A stretch of DNA of 9,360 nucleotides, from positions 1 to 9,360 of the forward strand of contig CALXGC010000091.1 of NCBI GenBank assembly GCA_944387755.1. Reading direction: 5' to 3'. Both the position numbers and the translations under genes were made by a program. Each line of letters opens with the position of its first letter. The stretch's first letter is position 1. This document shows, piece after piece, positions 1 to 7,531 of this stretch. Source of the stretch: an uncultured Oscillospiraceae bacterium (GTDB lineage: Bacteria > Bacillota_A > Clostridia > Oscillospirales > Oscillospiraceae). Under the pieces are notes generated by a model. The model saw only the letters and a program-made list of their open reading frames with translations. It ran no database searches and was not told where the DNA came from.

Positions 1-1743
1 ACCGCGATTGCCGAGGGCCTGGCCATGAAAATTGCCAAGGGCGATGTGCCCTATAAGCTCCAGGACAAGGAGGTCTATCTGCTGGACCTCACCGCCCTGG
101 TGGCGGGGACCCAGTTCCGTGGACAGTTTGAGAGCCGGATGAAGGGCCTGATCGAGGAGATCAAGAAGCTGGGCAACATCATTCTGGTCATTGATGAGGT
201 CCACAACATTGTGGGGGCCGGAGACGCGGAGGGCTCCATGAATGCCGCAAACATTCTCAAGCCTGCACTGAGCCGGGGGGAGCTGCAAGTCATCGGCGCC
301 ACCACCCTTAATGAGTACCGCAAGCACATTGAGAAGGACACCGCTCTGGAGCGGCGTTTTCAGCCGGTGATCGTAGAGGAACCCTCCATTGAGGACAGCG
401 TCAAAATTATCGAGGGTGTGGCCCCTTACTATGAGGCGTTCCACCAGGTGTCTATCTCTCCGGAGATGTGCCGTCTGGCCGTCACGATGAGTGAGCGGTA
501 TATCACTGACCGCTATCTGCCGGACAAAGCCATTGACCTGTTGGATGAGGCCTGCTCCAACGTGAACCTGAAAAACCGGACCCTGGCCCGGGAGGCGGAG
601 ATCTCCAAGGAGATGGCCGACCTGGAAAAGGAGAAGGAGGTCATGATGGCCGCCGACACAGAGGAGGCCTACGCCCGTTTGGCCAACATCCGCAGCATGG
701 AGCTGCGCCTGGAGGCTGAACAGCAGCAGCTGCAGCAGCAGAGTGTGCCCGCCCTGACGGCGGAGCATTTGGCCAATGTGATTGAGCTGTGGACCAACAT
801 CCCCGCCAGCCGCATCCAGGAGCAGGAGTTTGAGCGCCTGTCCAAATTGGAGGACCGGCTGAAGGCTCATATCATCGGTCAGGATGAGGCGGTCCACGCG
901 GTGGCCGCCGCGATCCGCCGGGGGCGGGTGGGTATCAGCCCCAAGCGCAAGCCCGTCTCCTTCATCTTCGTGGACTCCACCGGCGTGGGCAAGACCGAGC
1001 TGGTGAAGCAGCTGGCCCAGGACCTGTTCAACGCCCCCGAGTCTTTGATCCGGCTGGATATGTCTGAATTTATGGAGAAATACGCCGTCTCCCGGATCAT
1101 CGGCTCCCCCCCTGGGTATGTGGGCTATGACGAGGCGGGACAGCTCACCGAGAAGATCCGCCGGAAGCCCTACTCCGTGGTTCTCTTTGACGAGATTGAG
1201 AAGGCCCACCCGGATGTGCTGAATATTCTCCTTCAGATCCTGGACGACGGACACATCACCGACGCCCACGGCCGGAAGGTGAACTTTGAAAATACCGTCA
1301 TCGTCATGACCTCCAACGCCGGCAGCAACACCAAGGTGGGCTCCGTGGGCTTCAACCGCACCGCCGACGAGCAGGGGAAGGACCGGGCCATGAAGGCCCT
1401 CCAGGACTTCCTGCGGCCCGAGTTCATCAACCGGGTGGATGAGATCGTCTACTTCCACCAGCTCACCGAGGACAACTTCAAGGCCATCGCCGGCCTGATG
1501 CTCCGGGAGCTGAGGGACTCCCTGGCGGAGCGGCATATCACCCTCACCTGGGAGGACAGCCTGCTGGACTATCTGGTCAAAAAGTCCTACTCCGCCGCCT
1601 ACGGCGCCCGGAACCTGCGCCGCCTGATTCAAAAGGAGCTGGAGGACGCCATCGCCGAGCGGATTATCAACAGCTGGCAGCACCCGGTCTCCCAAATCAG
1701 CGTCTCCGCCGAGGGGGAGAACCTGGTCTTCACCGCCCTCTGA
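1..1743 (+). CDS. Clp/Hsp100 ATPase, ClpC/ClpE type (5' end outside window)
   Basis: Two-domain AAA+ unfoldase that would thread proteins into the ClpP protease. The reading frame is open from base 1, which encodes the Thr just after the first Walker A lysine, so the N-domain and first P-loop lie upstream. NBD1 has an intact Walker B (VIDE, Asp and Glu codons at 193-198) and the GATTLNEYR sensor region (about 295-324). A short Glu/Gln-rich coiled-coil middle segment lies at about 590-745, shorter than in ClpB. NBD2 has Walker B ([10 protein letters not shown], from 1186), sensor 1 (TSNAGS), [10 protein letters not shown] with the Arg finger, and sensor 2 (GARNLRR). SVGF at 1342-1353 matches the ClpP-docking loop of ClpC/ClpE, which argues against ClpB. 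Oddity: the NBD2 Walker A reads DSTGVGKT (973-996), with Asp for the first Gly. Family is certain; the choice of ClpC versus ClpE needs the missing N-terminus. Confidence 0.95.
   Translation, partial: TAIAEGLAMKIAKGDVPYKLQDKEVYLLDLTALVAGTQFRGQFESRMKGLIEEIKKLGNIILVIDEVHNIVGAGDAEGSMNAANILKPALSRGELQVIGATTLNEYRKHIEKDTALERRFQPVIVEEPSIEDSVKIIEGVAPYYEAFHQVSISPEMCRLAVTMSERYITDRYLPDKAIDLLDEACSNVNLKNRTLAREAEISKEMADLEKEKEVMMAADTEEAYARLANIRSMELRLEAEQQQLQQQSVPALTAEHLANVIELWTNIPASRIQEQEFERLSKLEDRLKAHIIGQDEAVHAVAAAIRRGRVGISPKRKPVSFIFVDSTGVGKTELVKQLAQDLFNAPESLIRLDMSEFMEKYAVSRIIGSPPGYVGYDEAGQLTEKIRRKPYSVVLFDEIEKAHPDVLNILLQILDDGHITDAHGRKVNFENTVIVMTSNAGSNTKVGSVGFNRTADEQGKDRAMKALQDFLRPEFINRVDEIVYFHQLTEDNFKAIAGLMLRELRDSLAERHITLTWEDSLLDYLVKKSYSAAYGARNLRRLIQKELEDAIAERIINSWQHPVSQISVSAEGENLVFTAL
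721..741 (+). repeat. CAG-rich triplet tract in Clp coiled coil
   Basis: Seven codons, CAG x3, CTG, CAG x3, encode QQQLQQQ within the middle coiled-coil segment of the Clp ATPase. The tract is in frame and short. It is probably low-complexity coding sequence, but it is a place where slippage could change length by whole codons. Confidence 0.6.
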
Positions 1744-1746
1744 CCC

Positions 1747-1772
1747 AAAAGGCCGCCTGCGGGCGGCCTTTT
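1747..1772 (+). terminator. Rho-independent terminator after Clp ATPase gene
   Basis: An 11-bp perfect stem (AAAAGGCCGCC paired with GGCGGCCTTTT) has a 4-base loop TGCG. It starts 3 bases after the Clp stop codon and its 3' arm ends in TTTT. It ends only 28 bases before the MATE start codon, so it separates the two genes. Confidence 0.9.
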
Positions 1773-1800
1773 CCGCCCATCAAAGAAAGGATGAACGCCC

Positions 1801-3174
1801 ATGGAACAGGCGCATCAGAGCGAACAGCTGCTGGCCACAGCGCCCATCGGCCGGCTGATGCTGAAGCTGGCAATTCCCTCGGTGGCCGCGCAGATTATCA
1901 ACATGCTTTACAACATTGTGGACCGCATCTACATCGGCCACATCCCAGAGGTGGGAGACGCCGCCCTCACCGGCGTGGGCGTCACCTTTCCCATCATCAC
2001 CCTGGTGTCCGCCTTCGCCGCCTTTGCCGGACAGGGCGGCGCGCCTCTGGCCTCCATCCAGCTGGGGGCCGGCCGCCGGGTGGAGGCGGAGCGCATTCTC
2101 GGCAACTCCGTCACCCTGCTGCTGGCCGCGTCTGTGGCGCTGACGGCGGGCTTTCTCCTCTTCCGGGAGCCTGTTTTGTACGCCTTCGGGGCCTCCGGCG
2201 CCACCATCGGCTATGCCATGGACTACATCGGCATCTATCTGCTGGGCACGGTCTTTGTACAGCTGGCCCTGGGCCTGAACCCCTACATCAGCGCCCAGGG
2301 GAAGGCCGCCACCGCCATGTTCAGCGTCCTGATTGGGGCGGTTTTAAACATCGTCCTGGACCCCATCTTTATCTTTGCCCTCGGCATGGGCGTCAAGGGA
2401 GCCGCCCTGGCCACCATCCTGTCCCAGGCGGTCAGCGCCGCCTGGGTGGTGGGCTTTCTGTGCAGCCGCCGCAGCGGCCTGCGGATTCATCTGGTCTTTC
2501 TGCGCCCCAAGCGCCGGGTCATCGGCCGGGTGTCCGGCATGGGAATCGCCCCCTTCATCATGCAGTCCACCGAAAGCCTCGTCACCATTGTCCTCAACAC
2601 CGGAATGCAGGCCTACGGCGGGGATCTGTACGTGGGCTCCATTACCATTATGCAGTCCGTGATGCAGATGATCGTCATGCCGGTGCAGGGCATCACCCAG
2701 GGGACGCAGCCCATTATGAGCTATAACTACGGGGCGAAAAATTACCGCCGGGTGCGGCAGACCTTTAAGCGCCTGCTCACCGTCACGCTGACCGTGACGT
2801 GCTCCGCCTTTTTGTTTGTGGCCCTCTTCCCCGGTCTGCTGGCCCGCATTTTCACGCCGGAGGCGGAGCTGATCAACCTGGTTGCGCGGGTTATGCCCCT
2901 CTTCTTCGGCGGAATCTGGGCCTTCGGCGCACAGATGGCCTGTCAGACCACGTTTATGGCCCTGGGGCAGGCCAGAACCAGCCTGTTTCTGGCCCTGCTG
3001 CGGAAGGTCATCCTCCTGGTGCCCCTGGCGCTGATTCTCCCCCGCGTCACCGGGAGCGTGTTCGGCATTTACGCCGCCGAGCCCATCGCGGACTTTTTGG
3101 CCAGCGCCACCACGCTGACGCTGTTCCTCTCCCGCAGGAAGAAGCTTCTCCCGGTGGCGGAACCCACGAAATAA
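1801..3174 (+). CDS. MATE family efflux transporter (MepA-like)
   Basis: 457-residue integral membrane protein, the usual length for a 12-helix MATE antiporter that exports drugs or cationic metabolites using a sodium or proton gradient. The first helix carries the family pattern IPSVAAQIINMLYNIVDRIY with the conserved membrane Asp41, then a GDAALTGVGVTFPI stretch. The two homologous halves lie at about residues 16-176 and 240-400, and a basic tail (LSRRKK) closes the protein. The Leu/Ile-x-NMLYNIVD form resembles the MepA/DinF branch. The start at 1801 is chosen because it gives the MATE N-terminus and lies 10 bases after the purine-rich GAAAGGA (1784-1790); the ATG at 1791 is out of frame. 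A terminator just upstream leaves almost no room for a promoter, so transcription may start inside the clp 3' end or depend on readthrough. Substrate unknown. Confidence 0.93.
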   Translation: MEQAHQSEQLLATAPIGRLMLKLAIPSVAAQIINMLYNIVDRIYIGHIPEVGDAALTGVGVTFPIITLVSAFAAFAGQGGAPLASIQLGAGRRVEAERILGNSVTLLLAASVALTAGFLLFREPVLYAFGASGATIGYAMDYIGIYLLGTVFVQLALGLNPYISAQGKAATAMFSVLIGAVLNIVLDPIFIFALGMGVKGAALATILSQAVSAAWVVGFLCSRRSGLRIHLVFLRPKRRVIGRVSGMGIAPFIMQSTESLVTIVLNTGMQAYGGDLYVGSITIMQSVMQMIVMPVQGITQGTQPIMSYNYGAKNYRRVRQTFKRLLTVTLTVTCSAFLFVALFPGLLARIFTPEAELINLVARVMPLFFGGIWAFGAQMACQTTFMALGQARTSLFLALLRKVILLVPLALILPRVTGSVFGIYAAEPIADFLASATTLTLFLSRRKKLLPVAEPTK

Positions 3175-3176
3175 GA

Positions 3177-3208
3177 CAAAAGAGACCCGCAGCCGCGGGT
3201 CTCTTTTG
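3177..3208. terminator. Bidirectional terminator between convergent genes
   Basis: A perfect 14-bp stem (3177-3190 with 3195-3208) has loop AGCC. It is G/C-rich at the loop end and has A4 on one flank and T4 on the other, so it has a U-run in either direction. It lies 2 bases after the MATE stop and directly abuts the stop codon of the minus-strand 80-residue gene, as expected for a shared terminator. Confidence 0.93.
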
Positions 3209-3451
3209 CTATTCGCCGTGTTCCAGGGTCTGTACCAGCAGGTTCCGGAGGGAGATGGCCGCCTGGCGGTTCATCACCAGGGCGGCCACCGTCTCCGAGG
3301 CGGGAGCTGCCACATTCTCCAGGCCGTTGGCCGTCACCGTCACAGTGTTCTCCATATACTTGAAGGAGGCCTCCAGGGTAATCTCCTGGGTCTCCCCTGT
3401 TCTGGAGGCTACTCTGCGCAGAGAAAACGAGTTGACGTACTCAGGCTTCAT
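3209..3451 (-). CDS. Small hypothetical protein (80 aa)
   Basis: Function not recognised. The 80-residue product has no signal peptide, membrane segment or cysteine. It reads as two parts: a beta-strand-like N-terminal half (residues 4-45, alternating polar and hydrophobic) and a helical end (QAAISLRNLLVQTLE). A small antiparallel domain is plausible, and there is a faint likeness to DUF3467-type proteins, which is not enough to assign. It is likely real: it begins 11 bases after the epimerase stop codon with AAGG in the gap, ends exactly at the shared terminator, and has no better reading frame in that space. It would be the last gene of the minus-strand operon. Confidence 0.65.
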   Translation of the reverse strand: MKPEYVNSFSLRRVASRTGETQEITLEASFKYMENTVTVTANGLENVAAPASETVAALVMNRQAAISLRNLLVQTLEHGE

Positions 3452-3462
3452 GGTCCGCCGCC

Positions 3463-4338
3463 TTACCCATGGGTGTGGATGGTGGTGGCATAGGCAAGCG
3501 TCTCCCTCTGTCCGGGGGCCAGGCGGCGGACGCCGGCCTTATCGGACAGCTCCCGGCTGACAAAGGTGGCGTCCGGGAGGGAGGACCAGGGCTCAATGCA
3601 CACATACCCGGTGTCGAAGGGCCTGTCCGCCGTCCACACGCCCAGATAGGGGAAGTCGGGGAACTCCACCGTCACCCAGGGGCGGTCCTGGCCGTCCACC
3701 AAAACGGCGGTATGGCTGGCCGGGCTGTCCAGGATAATGGTGTCCTGCCCATAGGTGCTGGGAGTCAGGGGCATACGGCCTCTCTCCAAGGCCACGGGCT
3801 CTCTTTTGGGGTTGACCATCTTCTCCTCATCCATGGGGTAGAAGGCGATGGCCTCCACGCCGGGCAGGCGGATGGCCCACTGGTCCATAGGCGAGGGGAC
3901 CTGAAAACCGTCGTGGGCCCCCAGCTCATAGAGCATATCCCGGCCGGAGCGGTTCTCCACCACGTGGGATTTTTTGATGCGGTTTCCCTCCAGGGCATAC
4001 GTCACCGTCAGAGAGAAGGAGAAGGGGTAGAGGGCGCGGGTCTCCGGCGTGTCCGCCGTCTGGAAAGAGATGTGGTCCGGCCCCTGCTCCGCCACAGAGA
4101 AGACCTGGTTCTTGGCAAAGCCGTGGATGGGAATGGAGTAGCTCTCCCCCTCCAGGTCATAGCTCTCCCCCCGCAGGCGGGCGATGAAGGGGAACAGCAG
4201 CGGGGCGCGCCGGGCCCAGATGTCCGGGTTGCCCTGCCACAGGTACTCCCTGCCGTCCGGCGTGCGGATGGAGGCGAGCTGGGCCCCCAGGTCCTCCACC
4301 TGGACGGTCAGAAGCTCGTTTTGGATGGTGTAAATCAT
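3463..4338 (-). CDS. Aldose 1-epimerase family protein (LacX-like)
   Basis: Predicted cytoplasmic mutarotase that interconverts alpha and beta anomers of an aldose or aldose phosphate. At 291 residues it has the usual length of the LacX/YeaD-like branch. Visible active-site elements are the IHGF histidine (His72), the second histidine in ELGAHDGF (His142, where LacX proteins usually have GGHPAF), the YLGVWT strand (231-236) and the catalytic Glu249 in CIEPW, all in family order. The start codon overlaps the stop of the Nudix gene as ATGA, which indicates translational coupling, and a near-consensus AAAGGAGGT (minus strand, 4355-4347) precedes it within the Nudix 3' end. The sugar substrate cannot be read from the sequence, and no sugar kinase or transporter is adjacent. 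Confidence 0.9.
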   Translation of the reverse strand: MIYTIQNELLTVQVEDLGAQLASIRTPDGREYLWQGNPDIWARRAPLLFPFIARLRGESYDLEGESYSIPIHGFAKNQVFSVAEQGPDHISFQTADTPETRALYPFSFSLTVTYALEGNRIKKSHVVENRSGRDMLYELGAHDGFQVPSPMDQWAIRLPGVEAIAFYPMDEEKMVNPKREPVALERGRMPLTPSTYGQDTIILDSPASHTAVLVDGQDRPWVTVEFPDFPYLGVWTADRPFDTGYVCIEPWSSLPDATFVSRELSDKAGVRRLAPGQRETLAYATTIHTHG

Positions 4339-4820
4339 TGCGCGTGACCTCCTTTGATTTGTTCTCCGTTCAGAACCGCCTGTGTGAGCACGTCTCCCTC
4401 ATAGCACAGCTTCAGGGAGAAAAAGGGCTGTTCCGCCCGGTCGATCAGCTTCAGAAAAATGGCGTCCCCCTCCCAGTGGGGGAGCTCCAGCAGCCGCTCC
4501 TTGGGAACCCACTCCAGCACGCCCTCGCTGCACTCCTTCAGGGTCCCGGTGAAGCCGGAGGCGGTGAACAGGTGCATGTACTCCGTGGGCCACCGGTCGG
4601 AGACAAACGTCACCAGGCCCCGGCAGCGGTAGTCCGTCAGCGTCAGCCCCGTCTCCTCATACACCTCCCGGAGCAGACAGTCCTCCGGACTCTCCTTGTC
4701 CTCAAACTTGCCGCCGACGCCAATCCACTTGTCGCGGTTGACGTCGTTCTCCTTTTTCACCCGGTGGAGCATCAGATAGGCCCCGTCCCGCTGAATATAA
4801 CAGAGCGTCGTATTGATCAT
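4335..4820 (-). CDS. Nudix hydrolase (8-oxo-dGTP diphosphatase-like)
   Basis: 161-residue MutT-like hydrolase that cleaves nucleoside diphosphates linked to another moiety, probably oxidised dNTPs. The complete Nudix box G-x5-E-x7-RE-x2-EE-x-G-L spans residues 37-59, with Gly37, Glu43, Arg51-Glu52, Glu55-Glu56 and Gly58, so metal binding should be intact. The N-terminus (TTLCYIQRDGAYLMLHR) and the WIGVGGKFE lead-in are typical of the Firmicute 8-oxo-dGTP diphosphatase group (YvcI/MutX-like). The start lies 3 bases after the preceding stop codon, with GGAGGA inside the end of the upstream gene, and its stop overlaps the next start as ATGA. It is therefore tightly embedded in the operon. True substrate is inferred from family only. 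Confidence 0.92.
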   Translation of the reverse strand: MINTTLCYIQRDGAYLMLHRVKKENDVNRDKWIGVGGKFEDKESPEDCLLREVYEETGLTLTDYRCRGLVTFVSDRWPTEYMHLFTASGFTGTLKECSEGVLEWVPKERLLELPHWEGDAIFLKLIDRAEQPFFSLKLCYEGDVLTQAVLNGEQIKGGHAQ

Positions 4821-4823
4821 AGC

Positions 4824-5738
4824 TTACTCCTCCCAGGCAAATCCCAGCTTAGCGGCCACCTTGTCGTACATGGGGGTGGGCACGCCGTACTTCCGGCCCA
4901 GACGCACCACTTCAAAGATGAGTCCGTCCACCTCCGACGGCTTTCCCGCGTCCAGATCCCGCTTCAGAGAAGTGGAGGCGTCCGGGTCCAGGGCGTCCTG
5001 GATGGCCAGACTGCGGGGTACGGGGTCCTCTGGGAAGGGGTGTCCCATGGCCGCGGCCAGCGCGCCGATCTCCGCCGTCAGCGCCTGAAAGTCCTCCCTG
5101 GGCTGGCCGGGGACCTGCATACCGGCCACCTTGATGCTGTGGTAAATGCCGCAGGCCGCCATGGGAGAGACCACGGAGAATTTCAGCAGGGCGTCCCGCT
5201 GGATGTCCTGGGACAGCTCCCCCTGGATGCCGCACTCCCGCAGGTCCTGTTCAATCCGCCTCAGGACCGGGCGACACTCCCCCCGGGTCCGGGGTCCAAA
5301 GACCACCCGGAAGATGTCCCCGCTCATGTGGATGACGCCGGGGGCCTTTATCTCCGAGGCGATGTAGATACACCCGTCCAGCACCAGCGCCGGGGAGAGA
5401 ACCGGCTGGAGTCGTCCGCCGGTGCCGTAGAGATTCAAAATGGGGATGACCACGGTCTCTGCTCCGCACAGGCGCTTCAGGGTGGGGATGGTCCCCTCCA
5501 GGGCATAGCCCTTGACGCACAGAAAGACCACGTCCGGCCGGTCCGTAATCTCCTCCTGAGCGCCGGCCCTCACAGGGATGGAACGGGAGCCGCGGGCGGT
5601 CTCCAGGGTGAGGCCGCGCTCCCGGATGGCCTGCAGGTGGGCGCCTCTGGCGATGAGGGAGACGTCCTTGCCCCCCTGGGCCAGGTAGAAGGCCAGACAG
5701 CCCCCCGTGCCCCCGGCGCCGTAAACCAGATATTTCAT
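4824..5738 (-). CDS. Ketopantoate reductase (ApbA/PanE) family protein
   Basis: 304-residue NADPH-dependent dehydrogenase of the family that reduces 2-dehydropantoate to pantoate for coenzyme A synthesis. The Rossmann P-loop is GAGGTGG (residues 7-13). Arg31 follows strand 2, as in NADPH-specific members, and Asn102 sits where the cofactor-contacting Asn occurs. The catalytic Lys186 is present in LLKFSVVS, and the C-terminal acid is in SEVDGL (Glu269), followed by the GVPTPMYDKV signature. The two substrate-binding Asn that normally lie 4 and 8 residues after the catalytic Lys are Val190 and Ala194, so the substrate may differ from ketopantoate. The ATG at 5738 is chosen because AAGGAG lies 8 bases upstream and it gives a complete P-loop; the frame stays open further upstream over the recombinase. 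No other pantothenate gene is nearby. Confidence 0.87.
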   Translation of the reverse strand: MKYLVYGAGGTGGCLAFYLAQGGKDVSLIARGAHLQAIRERGLTLETARGSRSIPVRAGAQEEITDRPDVVFLCVKGYALEGTIPTLKRLCGAETVVIPILNLYGTGGRLQPVLSPALVLDGCIYIASEIKAPGVIHMSGDIFRVVFGPRTRGECRPVLRRIEQDLRECGIQGELSQDIQRDALLKFSVVSPMAACGIYHSIKVAGMQVPGQPREDFQALTAEIGALAAAMGHPFPEDPVPRSLAIQDALDPDASTSLKRDLDAGKPSEVDGLIFEVVRLGRKYGVPTPMYDKVAAKLGFAWEE

Positions 5739-5779
5739 GGCATTCGCTCCTTGTCGTTTTGGGGATATTTTCCGCAGTT

Positions 5780-6415
5780 TCAGTATAGCATGGAGCCGGA
5801 GACGGCGCAATCCCCTTCCCCTCGCTCCAGCTTCAGGGCCTTGGAGTAGAAGGTCCCCTCCGGCATACCGCAGGCCAGCGCCGCCTGGCGCAGGGAGATC
5901 TCCTTGTCCCGCCAGGCCCGGTGGACGGAGTGAAAATTGTCGGGCAGCGGGATGGGAGGCCGTCCGAAGCGGACGCCCCGCGCCTTGGCGGCGGCGATGC
6001 CCTCCGCCTGCCGCTGCCGGATATTGATCCGCTCGTTCTCCGCCACAAAGGAGAGCACCTGGAGCACCACGTCGCTTAAAAAGGTCCCCATCAGGTCCTT
6101 GCCCCGGCGGGTGTCCAGCAGGGGCATGTCCAGCACCACAATGTCCGCCCCCTTCTCCCTGGTGAGAATCCGCCACTGCTCCAGAATCTCCCCATAGCTG
6201 CGCCCCAGGCGGTCAATGCTCTTCACATACAGCAGGTCGTCCCGCTGCAGGCGCCGCGCCAGCTTCTGATACTGGGGGCGTTCAAAATCCTTGCCCGACT
6301 GTTTGTCCATAAAAATATTTTCCGGGGGGATGGACAGCGCCTCCAGAGCGGCGCGCTGCCGGTACTCGTTCTGTTCCCGCGTGCTGACTCGGATATAGCC
6401 GTAAATACCTGCCAT
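5780..6415 (-). CDS. Serine site-specific recombinase (resolvase/invertase family)
   Basis: 211-residue small serine recombinase, the length of Hin/Gin or Tn3-type resolvases. The N-terminal catalytic domain has YIRVS with nucleophile Ser11 and Arg9, Asp37, and SIDRLGRS with the active-site Arg69 and Arg72. The long E-helix region (LQVLSFVAENERINIRQRQAEGI) leads through AAAKARGVRFGRPP, the usual linker, to a C-terminal helix-turn-helix (EISLRQAALACGMPEGTFYSKALK, about 172-195). The catalytic set seems complete. GAGAGGA lies about 5 bases before the ATG. It sits between two metabolic genes, with gaps of 37 bases upstream and 41 downstream, too short for a classic res site, and no flanking inverted repeats were found. 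It may act elsewhere or be a relic of a past insertion; such stand-alone recombinases are common in gut Firmicutes. Confidence 0.94.
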   Translation of the reverse strand: MAGIYGYIRVSTREQNEYRQRAALEALSIPPENIFMDKQSGKDFERPQYQKLARRLQRDDLLYVKSIDRLGRSYGEILEQWRILTREKGADIVVLDMPLLDTRRGKDLMGTFLSDVVLQVLSFVAENERINIRQRQAEGIAAAKARGVRFGRPPIPLPDNFHSVHRAWRDKEISLRQAALACGMPEGTFYSKALKLERGEGDCAVSGSMLY

Positions 6416-6452
6416 AGTTTCCTCTCCACCTGGACGCGAGGGCGGAAGGCCC

Positions 6453-7436
6453 TTATAATCCGTTGACGATGTGGACGGGGCGCTCCCCCGCCAGAATTTT
6501 TTGGACGTTGCCCCACATGTTCCGGTGGGCCCGGCGGAAGGAGCCCCCGGTGTTGCCCCCCAGATGGGGGGAGTAAACGGCCCGGTCCGCAGCCTCCGGA
6601 GGCAGGTCCACCAGGGGGTGATCAGCGGGGGTGGGCTCCGGGGCCAGGGTGTCCATAGCGATGCCCCCCAGCCGGCCGTCCAGCAGGGCCGCCCGCACCG
6701 CCTGATTGTCCACCAGGTCCCCCCTGGCGGTGTTTACCAGGATGGCTCCCCGCTTCACATGGGACAGCAGCTCCCCGTTTACCATGTTCCGGGTCTGGCC
6801 GTTGACGGCGCAGTGGAGGGAGAGAATATCACAGGCGGCAAACAGCTCCTCCAGGGGCAGGTAGGTGACGCCGAAGTCCGCCTCCGCCTCCGGAGAGCGG
6901 CGGTGGAGGGTGTAGTAGCACAGCTTGCAGCCGAAGGGCTTCAGCCGCCGGGCGGTGGCCTGGGCGATGTCCCCGAAGCCCACCAGGCCCACGGTCTGCT
7001 CCCCCAGCTCCGGGCTGCTGGAGGCCATCACCCGCTCCTTCATCGCCATCTGCCGGCCCTCCTTCACCGCGCGGTGGCCGGTAATCCCGTGGCGCAGGGC
7101 CATGAGCATGACCGTGTGCTCCGCCACAGAGTCCGCGTTGCAGCCCTTGTTATTGCACACAAAAACGCCCCGCTTCCGGGCCTCCTCCAGGTCGATGCGG
7201 TTGAAGGCCACCCCCTCCGACTGGATGAGCTTCAAATTGGGCAGCAGGCCGATGATCTCCCGGTCCACGTCAATCACCGGGTCGTCAAACAGAATTTCGG
7301 CGTCCGGGTTGTCCGCCGCCGCCTGTTTTGGAGAGCTGCCCAGGGGACAGAACACCAGCTCCGCCCCCAGAGACGGGGCGAAGTCCGGAAGATAGGCGTC
7401 ATAGCGCTCCTTTGGGCCGAACACAAGAATTTTCAT
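6453..7436 (-). CDS. D-isomer-specific 2-hydroxyacid dehydrogenase
   Basis: 327-residue NAD(P)-dependent oxidoreductase that interconverts a D-2-hydroxyacid and its 2-keto acid; phosphoglycerate, glycerate/glyoxylate and lactate enzymes belong to this family. The Rossmann motif is VGLVGFGDIA (residues 149-158), with Ala158 in place of the third Gly. The catalytic triad is complete: Arg238 in NTARG, Glu267 in APEP and His291 in SPHLGG. His-Arg-Arg (178-180) after the second Rossmann strand, instead of the usual Asp, suggests NADP(H) use (inference). There is no ACT domain, so it is not a long-form SerA. The start is supported by AGGAGG (minus strand, 7448-7443) 6 bases upstream. It is the first gene of the minus-strand operon. 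Substrate is not readable. Confidence 0.93.
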   Translation of the reverse strand: MKILVFGPKERYDAYLPDFAPSLGAELVFCPLGSSPKQAAADNPDAEILFDDPVIDVDREIIGLLPNLKLIQSEGVAFNRIDLEEARKRGVFVCNNKGCNADSVAEHTVMLMALRHGITGHRAVKEGRQMAMKERVMASSSPELGEQTVGLVGFGDIAQATARRLKPFGCKLCYYTLHRRSPEAEADFGVTYLPLEELFAACDILSLHCAVNGQTRNMVNGELLSHVKRGAILVNTARGDLVDNQAVRAALLDGRLGGIAMDTLAPEPTPADHPLVDLPPEAADRAVYSPHLGGNTGGSFRRAHRNMWGNVQKILAGERPVHIVNGL

Positions 7437-7453
7437 ATGCTTCCTCCTGAAAA

Positions 7454-7468
7454 CCGCCCGTGGGGCGG
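7454..7468 (-). other. Leader hairpin before dehydrogenase gene
   Basis: On the minus strand CCGCCC pairs with GGGCGG around a 3-base CAC loop, and is followed by TTTTC and then the AGGAGG ribosome binding site. It falls inside the predicted leader. The stem is only 6 bp and the T-run 4 bases, so it is a weak terminator or attenuator candidate, or simply a leader stem that keeps the ribosome binding site exposed. Confidence 0.4.
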
Positions 7469-7486
7469 GATAAAAATTGCGCTTCT

Positions 7487-7515
7487 ATTATATCAGTCCC
7501 GCCGGGTGGGGACAA
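7487..7515 (-). promoter_or_regulatory. Extended -10 sigma-A promoter for minus-strand operon
   Basis: On the minus strand, TTGTCC (7515-7510, 4 of 6 matches to TTGACA) and a perfect TATAAT (7492-7487) are separated by 17 bases, and TG lies one base before the -10 (TGATATAAT). The predicted start near 7480 gives a leader of about 44 bases to the dehydrogenase ATG. It is the only strong promoter seen for the six-gene set. Confidence 0.7.
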
Positions 7516-7531
7516 GTACGCCCCGGCAAAA

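Noticed and set aside
1791..2726. A 311-codon frame overlapping the MATE gene on the same strand, with its ATG closer to the GAAAGGA site
   Set aside because: Its product is low-complexity and rich in His, Gly, Arg and Pro, as expected from a shifted frame of G/C-rich DNA; the MATE frame gives a full recognised family. The ATG directly abuts the purine tract, too close for good initiation.
5739..6176. In-frame upstream extension of the ketopantoate-reductase gene into the recombinase region
   Set aside because: The extra 146 codons overlap the recombinase in another frame and look low-complexity; the start at 5738 has a good ribosome site and gives the normal family N-terminus.
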